8,998 bases of DNA. Source: JAFIHK01 sp041441455. Its GTDB lineage: Bacteria > Bacteroidota > Bacteroidia > Bacteroidales > UBA932. The translations under genes were made by a program, and so were the position numbers. This document shows positions 1 through 6,045 of the stretch, piece after piece. Under the pieces are notes generated by a model, which saw only the letters and a list, made by a program, of their open reading frames with translations, did no database searches and was not told where the DNA came from. Each line of letters starts with the position of its first letter. Position 1 is the first letter of the stretch. The stretch lies in NCBI GenBank assembly GCA_041441455.1, contig JASDTB010000093.1:1-8998 (forward strand). Direction: 5' to 3'.

Positions 1-10
1 TGCCGCTTAA

Positions 11-52
11 AAATAAAAAAGAAGGTAACTAAAAAATCTCTTTTTAGTCACC
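11..52 (-). terminator. Intrinsic terminator of the RRM protein gene
   Basis: Read on the minus strand, a 12-bp stem (arms 41-52 and 24-35, 5-nt loop at 36-40) is followed by a T-rich tract covering about 11-23. The stem has one non-Watson-Crick position. It is a G-U wobble in the minus-strand RNA but a C-A mismatch in the plus-strand RNA, so the hairpin is better suited to stopping minus-strand transcription. It lies about 30 nt after the stop codon of the RRM gene. Confidence 0.85.
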
Positions 53-80
53 CTCCTCTTAAGTATTTTGGTTCAGAAAC

Positions 81-404
81 TTAGTAACGTCTTCCGCCAC
101 CGTTGTTTGATCTTCTGTTGAAACCACCTTCGTAGTTTCCTCTTGGACGATCGTTTCTAGCTTCTCTTGGTTTAGCAACGTTTACATTGATAACTTTACC
201 ATCATATTGAACTTGGTTAAGTTCATCGATAGCCTTTTTAGCTTGAGTTTCGTCAGGCATCTCTACAAAGCCGAAGCCTCTAGATCTACCGCTTTCTCTG
301 TCCATAATAACTTTAGCGGAAGAGATTTCTCCATATTCCGCGAATAAATCTCTAAGATCAGCATCATTTACTGCATAGCTTAGATTCGAAATGAAAATGT
401 TCAT
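81..404 (-). CDS. RRM-domain RNA-binding protein with Gly/Arg-rich tail
   Basis: A small cytoplasmic single-RRM protein of 107 residues that is expected to bind single-stranded RNA. The RRM spans about residues 2-78. RNP2 is IFISNL at residues 3-8 and RNP1 is RGFGFVEM at residues 42-49, both with the aromatic residues that stack on RNA bases. Residues 79-107 form a disordered, basic, Gly/Asn/Arg-rich tail (GGF, NNGGGRRY), like the RGG-type tails of cyanobacterial and Bacteroidota Rbp proteins. Proteins of this family are proposed to act as abundant post-transcriptional regulators or RNA chaperones, in a phylum where Hfq is often absent; its targets cannot be read from the sequence. It is monocistronic: its own terminator lies downstream and the terminator of the neighbouring serine operon lies upstream. 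The start is the only Met before RNP2. Confidence 0.93.
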   Translation of the reverse strand: MNIFISNLSYAVNDADLRDLFAEYGEISSAKVIMDRESGRSRGFGFVEMPDETQAKKAIDELNQVQYDGKVINVNVAKPREARNDRPRGNYEGGFNRRSNNGGGRRY

Positions 405-494
405 TAAATAAACTGTTAAAAAATTAAAATTAATTATTGCCTGAGATAAAAAGAAAAAGTCTACTTAATGAAATGAACTAAAAAATAGATGTTT

Positions 495-526
495 CGAAAA
501 TAGCTGCGTGCAATAATCGCTGCAAG
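495..526 (-). promoter_or_regulatory. Probable Bacteroidota-type promoter for the RRM gene
   Basis: On the minus strand CTTG (523-526) is followed after 20 nt by TATTTTCG (495-502). This matches the phylum consensus TTTG-N19..21-TAnnTTTG with one mismatch in each box. Transcription would start near 490, giving an AT-rich 5' leader of about 85 nt. It lies in the only space between the upstream terminator and the gene. The call rests on motif match and position only. Confidence 0.4.
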
Positions 527-545
527 ATAGAATAATTATTTGAAT

Positions 546-596
546 AAAAAAAAGAGGAAGGTTAAAAATGTTGCAAAAGCAACTCATTAACCTTCC
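546..596 (-). terminator. Intrinsic terminator of the serC-serA-DUF1015 operon
   Basis: On the minus strand a 10-bp outer stem (arms 587-596 and 556-565) encloses a small internal loop and a second 5-bp stem (579-583 with 570-574, AAAA/TTTT loop at 575-578). A run of eight T residues in the transcript follows immediately (546-553 in plus coordinates). It sits about 27 nt past the DUF1015 stop codon. It closes the long minus-strand gene block and isolates the RRM gene. Confidence 0.9.
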
Positions 597-622
597 TTAT
601 TGTTGTAAACTAAATAGTTGGA

Positions 623-1867
623 TTATTTTGAAAGTTTATGAATTGCTAACCCACTTCTTAGCTTTGGTTCAAACCAAGTAGTTTTCGGAGGCATAATGTT
701 ACCTGTATCGGCAATATCAATTAGCTGTTTCATTGATACAGGGTAAAGCGCAAATGCTGCTGCCATCTCTCCTGAATCTACGCGTTTCTTTAACTCTCCA
801 AGTCCACGGATACCTCCAACGAAATCAATTCTCTTAGAGGTTCTAAGGTCTTTGATATCTAATAATTTATCGAAGACTAGGTTAGAAAGAACTGTAACAT
901 CAAGAACTCCAATTGGATCGTTGTCGTTATAAGTTCCCTCTTTAGCAGTTAATGAATACCACTTGCCTTCCATGTACATTGCAAAATTGTGTAGAGTAGA
1001 AGGAGTATAAATTTCAGTTCCTTTTTCCTCAACTACAAATTCGTTTTGTAATGCATCTAAAAATTGTGCAGGAGTCATACCATTCAAATCTTTCACAACT
1101 CTGTTATAGTCGATAATCTTTAAGTGACTTTCAGGAAAAACAACAGCCATAAAGTAGTTGTACTCCTCTTCTCCAGTGTGATTTGGGTTAGCTAGCTTTT
1201 TCTCTTGTCCTACTAGAGCAGCAGCAGCTGTGCGATGGTGACCATCAGCTACGTAAAATGCAGGTATTGTAGAGAATATTTCTGTGATTCTCTTGTTGGT
1301 AGCATCGTCTTCTATTACCCAGAAATGATGACCAAAACCATCTTCTGCAACAAAGTCATATTCTGCAGGAGCTGCTTTTGTTACCTTTTCTACAATTGAG
1401 TTAATCTCAGAATTGTCTGGATAAGCAAAGAATACAGGTTCGATGTTCGCATCTTGGATTCTAACGTGAATCATTCTGTCCTCTTCTTTATCTTTTCTGG
1501 TTAACTCATGTTTTTTGATGTTACCATTGAGATAGTCATCTATGTTTGCGCATAGAACGATACCGTACTGAGTTCTGCCCTCCATTGTTTGAGCGTAAAC
1601 ATAGTACATCTCCTTTTTGTCTTGAACCAACCAGTTTTGACTTTGCCATTTTTTAAAATTCTCAACTGCTTTATCATAAGCAGGCTGAGTGTGCTCGTCA
1701 ATGATTGGGTCAAAATCTATCTCAGGTTTAATGATGTGTAGTAGTGATTTCTCTCCGGCTTCTGCTTTTGCTTCAACCGAATTCAATACATCGTATGGTC
1801 TTGAAGCAACCTCTTTTGCAAGTTGCTTTGGCGGCCTTACGGCGGCAAATGGTTTAACTTTTACCAT
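623..1867 (-). CDS. DUF1015 family protein, possible serine/phosphoserine enzyme
   Basis: A full-length DUF1015 (PF06245) protein of 414 residues, with no signal peptide or membrane segment. Visible family hallmarks are PYDV at residues 24-27, the charged box HELTRKDKEEDR at about 120-131, and DGHHRTAAA at 208-216. The DGHHR box resembles the GH-R nucleotide-handling box of ParB/sulfiredoxin-fold proteins, a fold that includes free-serine kinases (SerK, SbnI). The gene follows serA after an 18-nt gap and is the last gene before a strong terminator, so it is co-transcribed with serC and serA. The association with phosphoserine synthesis, with no SerB gene in the window, suggests a role in phosphoserine/serine interconversion. 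That role is an inference from motif and context. The family assignment is firm, the biochemical function is not. Met1 lies directly before a conserved-looking VKPFAAVRPP segment, which supports the start. Confidence 0.9.
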   Translation of the reverse strand: MVKVKPFAAVRPPKQLAKEVASRPYDVLNSVEAKAEAGEKSLLHIIKPEIDFDPIIDEHTQPAYDKAVENFKKWQSQNWLVQDKKEMYYVYAQTMEGRTQYGIVLCANIDDYLNGNIKKHELTRKDKEEDRMIHVRIQDANIEPVFFAYPDNSEINSIVEKVTKAAPAEYDFVAEDGFGHHFWVIEDDATNKRITEIFSTIPAFYVADGHHRTAAAALVGQEKKLANPNHTGEEEYNYFMAVVFPESHLKIIDYNRVVKDLNGMTPAQFLDALQNEFVVEEKGTEIYTPSTLHNFAMYMEGKWYSLTAKEGTYNDNDPIGVLDVTVLSNLVFDKLLDIKDLRTSKRIDFVGGIRGLGELKKRVDSGEMAAAFALYPVSMKQLIDIADTGNIMPPKTTWFEPKLRSGLAIHKLSK

Positions 1868-1885
1868 CTTGTCTAATTATTATTT

Positions 1886-2806
1886 TTATTTATTTAACTG
1901 AAATGTTGTATCGCCTATAGCAAAAAATTTCACAATTTGGTTTGCTGCAGCTAGGCCTGCGTTAATATTTGCTTCGGCAGTTTCTGCTCCCATTTTTTTA
2001 GGTGATGCAAATACTCTGTTAGCAAATTTCTCATTTAATTCTGCTTGATTATCAGCAGCAATATCTGTTACATATTTAAGATCTGCTCTTTCTGATAGAA
2101 CTTTTACAATCTCTTCTTCGTTGATTACCTCTTTTCTTGCTGTATTTACAAGACATGCACCTTTTGGCATTTTTGATAAAAGATCATAACCAATGGATTT
2201 TTTTGTTTGAGCAGTTGCTGGGATGTGAAGAGATACGAAGTCGCAAGTAGAGTATAACTCTTCAATAGATGAACATACTTTAACTCCCTCTTTTTGCATC
2301 ACTTCTGTTGGAACAAATGGATCAAAAGCATATACTTCCATGTCGAAACCCTTTGCTAGTTTAGCTACAAGTTTGCCAACGTTGCCATAAGCATGGATTC
2401 CTACTTTTTTTCCTTTAAGTTCGCTCCCTGTGCCAGGAGTGAAACAGTTTCTTGATACATAGATCATCATTCCAATAGCAAGTTCTGCAACGGCATTGGA
2501 ATTCTGGCCTGGTGTATTCATTGCTACGATTGATTTTTCGCTACATGCAGCTAGGTCAAGGTTGTCATAACCAGCTCCAGCTCTTACAACGATCTTCAAT
2601 TTTGCAGCATTTTCAACAACCTCTTTTGTTACTTTGTCGGAGCGAACAATCATCGCATCTGCATCGGCAACAGCTTTGTATAAATCTTCGTTTGAGGTGT
2701 ATTTTTCTAATAGAGAAAGCTGGTGACCAGCTCCCTCTACAATATTTCTAATTCCTTCTACAGCTACCTTTGCAAAAGGTTTTTCAGTTGCAACTAGTAC
2801 TTTCAT
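1886..2806 (-). CDS. serA: D-3-phosphoglycerate dehydrogenase, short form without ACT domain
   Basis: Oxidises 3-phosphoglycerate to 3-phosphohydroxypyruvate with NAD+, the first step of serine synthesis. I chose the start at 2806 (306 residues, beginning MKVLVATEKPF). It lies 4 nt after the serC stop and begins at the first beta strand of the fold, whereas an in-frame Met at 2830 would overlap serC by 20 nt. The NAD-binding region has AYGNVG at 139-144, where the first Gly of GxGxxG is Ala, and Asp162 at the end of the following strand, as expected for NAD preference. The RAGAGYDN loop is at 75-82 and the active-site Arg in NTAR is Arg224. The usual catalytic His of PH-GG is replaced by Lys (Pro269-Lys270), as I recall for Entamoeba and other Bacteroidota short-form enzymes. 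The C-terminal regulatory domains of the roughly 410-residue E. coli enzyme are missing, so serine feedback through ACT is not expected. Confidence 0.93.
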   Translation of the reverse strand: MKVLVATEKPFAKVAVEGIRNIVEGAGHQLSLLEKYTSNEDLYKAVADADAMIVRSDKVTKEVVENAAKLKIVVRAGAGYDNLDLAACSEKSIVAMNTPGQNSNAVAELAIGMMIYVSRNCFTPGTGSELKGKKVGIHAYGNVGKLVAKLAKGFDMEVYAFDPFVPTEVMQKEGVKVCSSIEELYSTCDFVSLHIPATAQTKKSIGYDLLSKMPKGACLVNTARKEVINEEEIVKVLSERADLKYVTDIAADNQAELNEKFANRVFASPKKMGAETAEANINAGLAAANQIVKFFAIGDTTFQLNK

Positions 2807-2810
2807 AATA

Positions 2811-3884
2811 CTATGCGTTAAGTTTTTCAAATTCTTGCATACACTCTACTAGAGCCTTCACGCTTTCAACTGGACAAGCGTTATAAATTGATGCTCTGAA
2901 ACCTCCAACTGAACGGTGACCTTTAATGCCTACCATTCCTCTCTCTTTAGCAAATGTCATGAAAGCATCTTCTTTATCTTTGTACTCTTCTGTCATAACA
3001 AAACATACATTCATAATCGAACGATCTTCAACAGCAGCTGTTCCTTGGAACATCTTGTTTCTGTCAATTTCGTTATACAGCATGTTAGCTTTATCTGTAT
3101 TGATTTTGTTAATAGCCTCTAAACCTCCGATTTCCTTTAACCACTTCAATGTTTCGTTCATTACAAAGATTGGGAATACTGGAGGAGTGTTGAACATTGA
3201 ATCTTCTTTGATGTGTGTTCTGTAGTCTAACATAGTTGGTAGATATCTACTTACTTTGCCTAGAATATCCTCTCTTACGATAACAAATGTCACACCTGCT
3301 GGACCAACATTTTTTTGAGCACCACCATAGATCATCGCATACTTACTAACGTCAACAGGGCGGCTCATAATGTCAGAAGACATATCAGCTATTAAATTTA
3401 CAGGGCAATCCATGTCGTATTTAATCTCTGTACCATAGATTGTGTTGTTTGTTGTAATGTGGAAATAGTCAAGATCTGTTGGGATTTCGTAACCTTTAGG
3501 AATATAACTATAGTTTTTGTCGGCAGAAGATGCTACTGCAAATGCATTTCCAATACCTTTAGCTTCCTTTAGTGCTTTCTTAGCCCAAACACCTGTTTCT
3601 AGGTATCCAGCTTTATTTTCTAAAAGATTCATTGCAACATACAAAAATTGCATGCTTGCGCCACCACCAAGGAAAAGAACTTTGTATCCTTCTGGGATGT
3701 TAAGAATCTCTTTCCAAAGAGCGCGGCACTCTTCCATTGTAGCTTCCCACTCTTTTGAACGGTGTGATAGCTCGATTACAGACATTCCTGTTCCTTTGAA
3801 ATCGGTTAGGGCCTGTTTAGCGGCTTCCAGAGCCTGTTTAGGAAGGACACATGGTCCGGCGTTGAAGTTGTGTGCGATTTTCAT
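2811..3884 (-). CDS. serC: Phosphoserine aminotransferase
   Basis: A PLP-dependent class V aminotransferase that converts 3-phosphohydroxypyruvate plus glutamate to phosphoserine plus 2-oxoglutarate. It may also serve pyridoxal phosphate synthesis, where that route exists. The 357-residue length matches the family (E. coli 362). Visible motifs: NFNAGP at 7-12, HRSKEW at 41-46, the cofactor phosphate-binding GGGAS at 73-77 with MQF after it, Trp100, TTNNTIYGTE at 144-153, Asp167 in ADMSSD, the PLP Schiff-base lysine Lys191 in GGAQKNVGPAG, and the substrate-binding GHRSVGGFR at 322-330. It is the first gene of a tight serC-serA-DUF1015 operon, with 4 nt to serA, and has its own near-consensus promoter about 30 nt upstream of the start. 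Confidence 0.97.
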   Translation of the reverse strand: MKIAHNFNAGPCVLPKQALEAAKQALTDFKGTGMSVIELSHRSKEWEATMEECRALWKEILNIPEGYKVLFLGGGASMQFLYVAMNLLENKAGYLETGVWAKKALKEAKGIGNAFAVASSADKNYSYIPKGYEIPTDLDYFHITTNNTIYGTEIKYDMDCPVNLIADMSSDIMSRPVDVSKYAMIYGGAQKNVGPAGVTFVIVREDILGKVSRYLPTMLDYRTHIKEDSMFNTPPVFPIFVMNETLKWLKEIGGLEAINKINTDKANMLYNEIDRNKMFQGTAAVEDRSIMNVCFVMTEEYKDKEDAFMTFAKERGMVGIKGHRSVGGFRASIYNACPVESVKALVECMQEFEKLNA

Positions 3885-3916
3885 TGTATACTTACTTTAT
3901 ATTAATAATCATGGTT

Positions 3917-3947
3917 CAAAGGTAGATTAAAAAATATTAAATCCAAA
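3917..3947 (-). promoter_or_regulatory. Near-perfect Bacteroidota promoter for serC-serA-DUF1015
   Basis: On the minus strand TTTG (3944-3947) is followed after exactly 19 nt by TACCTTTG (3917-3924). Both boxes match the phylum consensus TTTG-N19..21-TAnnTTTG completely. Transcription would start about 4-7 nt past the second box, near 3911-3913, giving a leader of roughly 25-30 nt for serC. The spacer is A/T-rich. No attenuator or riboswitch fits in such a short leader. Confidence 0.75.
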
Positions 3948-3986
3948 GAATAAATGGCCAAATATTAATTAATCATTAGACTCCGG

Positions 3987-4451
3987 TTATAAATTGCTTA
4001 TGATTTTTAAGTTTTTTCGATCAGTCGTCTTTTCGCAGTATCTGCACAGAAGCTGAAAATCAGGTTTGTCTGAAATAGTTGTAAACTTGGTTTCCACCGC
4101 TTGATGATTGGTTATGCACATGGGATTCATGCATTTAACTATTCCATTGATCTCGTTAGGTATTGTTAATACACGTTTCTCTACTACTTCGAAGTCATGT
4201 ATGATATTGATCTTTGCATCAGGGGCAATTAGTGCTATCTTATTGATTTCTGAGGGTTCGAAGAACTTTTCTGAAACTTTAATAATAGCTTTTTTGCCTA
4301 ATAGTTTACTTTCAAGGTTTGTTCCAAATGTCATCTGATTTTCACTATTGTTCAATCCTAAGATATCAATAACCTTGAATAACTGGTCTGCAGGAATATG
4401 GTCTAGTACTGTACCATTTTTAATTGCACTGACTTTTAGTTGTTTTTCCAT
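3987..4451 (-). CDS. pyrI: Aspartate carbamoyltransferase regulatory subunit
   Basis: The regulatory chain of the class B (dodecameric) aspartate transcarbamoylase. It binds the allosteric nucleotides (CTP, UTP, ATP) and docks on the PyrB trimer through a zinc domain. The length is 154 residues, as in E. coli (153). The N-terminal allosteric domain is residues 1-about 98. The C-terminal zinc domain has four cysteines at 107, 112, 136 and 139, the C-x4-C...C-x2-C spacing of the family. The N-terminal residues KQLKVSAIKNGTVLDHIPA match the nucleotide-binding edge of the fold. It follows pyrB after 14 nt, so both subunits are made from one transcript. No terminator is visible after it before the serC promoter. 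Confidence 0.96.
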   Translation of the reverse strand: MEKQLKVSAIKNGTVLDHIPADQLFKVIDILGLNNSENQMTFGTNLESKLLGKKAIIKVSEKFFEPSEINKIALIAPDAKINIIHDFEVVEKRVLTIPNEINGIVKCMNPMCITNHQAVETKFTTISDKPDFQLLCRYCEKTTDRKNLKIISNL

Positions 4452-4465
4452 AAACTTATAATTTG

Positions 4466-5368
4466 TTACTGACCCAATAAATAGGCGATAATTGCCATTC
4501 TTGTGAAAACTCCGTTGCCGGCTTGTTCAAAATAATATGCGTGGCGACTTTCGTCAACATCTGTTGCAATCTCATTAACTCTTGGAAGTGGATGAAGAAT
4601 TCTCATGTTTTCTTTGCAGCCATCTAACATAGCAGCATTTAAACTATAGCAATTTTTGACCCTTTCGTATTCGATCGCATCAGTAAATCTCTCTTGTTGA
4701 ACTCTCGTCATGTAGAGAATGTCGGACTCTTTAATGCAGTCTTTCAACTCTTTTGTCTCTTTGTATGGGATTGAAAGTTTATTGAGATATGATTTATACT
4801 CTTGCGGCATTTTTAGCTCTTCTGGCGATGTGAATACGAAGTTTGGATTGAAATGCGACATTGCTTGAAGTAATGAGTGTACTGTCCTTCCATATTTTAA
4901 ATCTCCAACCATGTTTATATTTAGATTGTCTAGGCGTCCTTGCGTCTTTCTAATCGAATAGAGATCTAATAGAGTCTGCGAAGGGTGCTGGTTCGCTCCA
5001 TCTCCCGCATTGATAACTGGAACAGATGAAACCTCTGATGCGTATCTTGCACTGCCTTCCAATGGGTGGCGCATCACGATTAAGTCTGCGTAATTTGATA
5101 CCATTTTAATTGTATCTTTCAGTGTCTCTCCTTTACTTACGCTAGTGTTTCCTGCATCGGAGAATCCTATGATTCTAGTGCCTAGTCGATTTGCTGCAGT
5201 TTCGAAACTTAGTCGCGTTCTAGTTGATGGTTCAAAGAAAATACAGGCGACAATCTTTCCCTTTAAGACTGGTTGAAAAGGGTTTTTTTCGAATTTTTCC
5301 GCAAGATCCAGTATGTGAAGAATCTCATCCCTGGAAAAATCATGGATAGAAATTAAGCTTTTAGGCAT
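4466..5368 (-). CDS. pyrB: Aspartate carbamoyltransferase catalytic subunit
   Basis: Condenses carbamoyl phosphate with L-aspartate to give N-carbamoyl-aspartate, the first committed step of pyrimidine synthesis. The 300-residue length is typical. Carbamoyl-phosphate-binding STRTR is at 48-52. The loop lysine donated to the neighbouring active site is Lys79 in SKGE. Further visible elements are Arg100-His101, HPSQ at 128-131, GDLKYGRTVHS at 155-165 with Arg161, the aspartate-binding Arg222-x-Gln224 in TRVQ, and HPLPR at 259-263. All expected catalytic positions are present. It starts 6 nt after the yigZ-like stop codon and precedes pyrI by 14 nt, so the three genes are probably co-transcribed. 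There is no visible pyr attenuator or leader-peptide gene of the enterobacterial type. Confidence 0.97.
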   Translation of the reverse strand: MPKSLISIHDFSRDEILHILDLAEKFEKNPFQPVLKGKIVACIFFEPSTRTRLSFETAANRLGTRIIGFSDAGNTSVSKGETLKDTIKMVSNYADLIVMRHPLEGSARYASEVSSVPVINAGDGANQHPSQTLLDLYSIRKTQGRLDNLNINMVGDLKYGRTVHSLLQAMSHFNPNFVFTSPEELKMPQEYKSYLNKLSIPYKETKELKDCIKESDILYMTRVQQERFTDAIEYERVKNCYSLNAAMLDGCKENMRILHPLPRVNEIATDVDESRHAYYFEQAGNGVFTRMAIIAYLLGQ

Positions 5369-5374
5369 ATGATT

Positions 5375-5992
5375 TTATTTATCTATTATGAATTCAGTAC
5401 CTTCAATTTTCTCAAAAGCGTCTCGAATTTTATCAAGCTCCCCTTTTCTAATCTCCATTTCAATAGAGCATAGATTATCAAATATTTGCTGTTTAACAGT
5501 AGGAGAGAAGTCTTTAATAACCTTCATCACGCTATTCATTTGCATATATCCAAACCTGACATTGAAATGGGTCATAGCCTTTTTTTCAATAATCTTAGAA
5601 TTGGCTAATGCATCGGCAGTTGCACTTTTATAGGCTTTTATCAGTCCGGGCACACCTAATTTTGTGCCTCCAAAGTATCGCACGACAATAACAAGGATGT
5701 CGCTTAGTTCGTTTGAAAGAAGTTGTCCGAGAATTGGTCTGCCTGCGGTAGACGAAGGCTCTCCGTCGTCATTTGCTCTCCAGTTTTCTCCATTTACTCC
5801 AAGGCGATATGCAAAACAGTGGTGTCTTGCATCGAAATACTCTTTTTTTACCTCCGAGATTATTTCGCGAATCTGATTTTCATCCGAAACTGGATATGCC
5901 AGAGCAATAAACTTGCTTCCACTATCTCTGTAGATCCCACGGGAGGGCTCTGCTATCGAATTGTATGAATCAGAGGATGTTGTGTCTGTCAT
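5375..5992 (-). CDS. YigZ/IMPACT family protein
   Basis: A cytoplasmic protein of 205 residues with the two-domain YigZ layout. The N-terminal Impact_N/UPF0029 domain spans about residues 15-130, with HHCFAYRLG at 57-65, DGEPSSTAGRP at 76-86 and VVRYFGGTKLGVPG at 103-116, which are family signatures. A C-terminal ferredoxin-like DUF1949 domain follows at about 135-200. Eukaryotic IMPACT/Yih1 bind Gcn1 and damp Gcn2 signalling. The bacterial role is unproven, with ribosome- or RNA-related functions suggested. It is the first gene of the minus-strand run: 6 nt separate it from pyrB, and a probable promoter lies in the short divergent gap upstream. Adjacency to pyrB alone does not show a role in pyrimidine metabolism. 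Met1 is the only reasonable start, about 18 nt after the inferred transcription start. Confidence 0.92.
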   Translation of the reverse strand: MTDTTSSDSYNSIAEPSRGIYRDSGSKFIALAYPVSDENQIREIISEVKKEYFDARHHCFAYRLGVNGENWRANDDGEPSSTAGRPILGQLLSNELSDILVIVVRYFGGTKLGVPGLIKAYKSATADALANSKIIEKKAMTHFNVRFGYMQMNSVMKVIKDFSPTVKQQIFDNLCSIEMEIRKGELDKIRDAFEKIEGTEFIIDK

Positions 5993-6008
5993 CGGAGTTT
6001 AGAAACCT

Positions 6009-6041
6009 TTTGGTAAAAATACCTTCTTTTTGCTAATTTTG
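6009..6041 (+). promoter_or_regulatory. Promoter for the acyl-CoA reductase gene, nearly leaderless
   Basis: TTTG (6009-6012) is followed after 21 nt by TAATTTTG (6034-6041), a full match to both boxes of TTTG-N19..21-TAnnTTTG. The second box ends only 4 nt before the ATG at 6046. With normal spacing the mRNA would begin at or within a base or two of the start codon, so translation would have to be leaderless. A perfect 12-bp palindrome, ATTTTGCAAAAT (6036-6047), covers the end of the box and the start codon and could be an operator. Confidence 0.6.
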
Positions 6042-6045
6042 CAAA
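6014..6045 (-). promoter_or_regulatory. Probable promoter for yigZ-pyrB-pyrI
   Basis: On the minus strand TTTG (6042-6045) is followed after 20 nt by TATTTTTA (6014-6021). The first box is perfect and the second has one mismatch to TAnnTTTG. Transcription would start near 6010, about 18 nt before the yigZ start codon. It occupies almost the same bases as the plus-strand promoter of the divergent gene. The second box also lies inside a small inverted repeat, GGTA-AAAA-TACC at 6012-6023. Confidence 0.5.

Noticed and set aside
2807..2830. Upstream Met as the serA start (MKNLTHSI extension)
   Set aside because: It would overlap serC by 20 nt and add residues before the first beta strand of the fold. 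The Met at 2806 fits the usual 306-residue length and spacing.
3517..3930. Open frame of 137 codons on the plus strand across serC
   Set aside because: It is antisense to conserved serC codons and covers the serC promoter. The composition is unlike the real genes, so it is a shadow frame.
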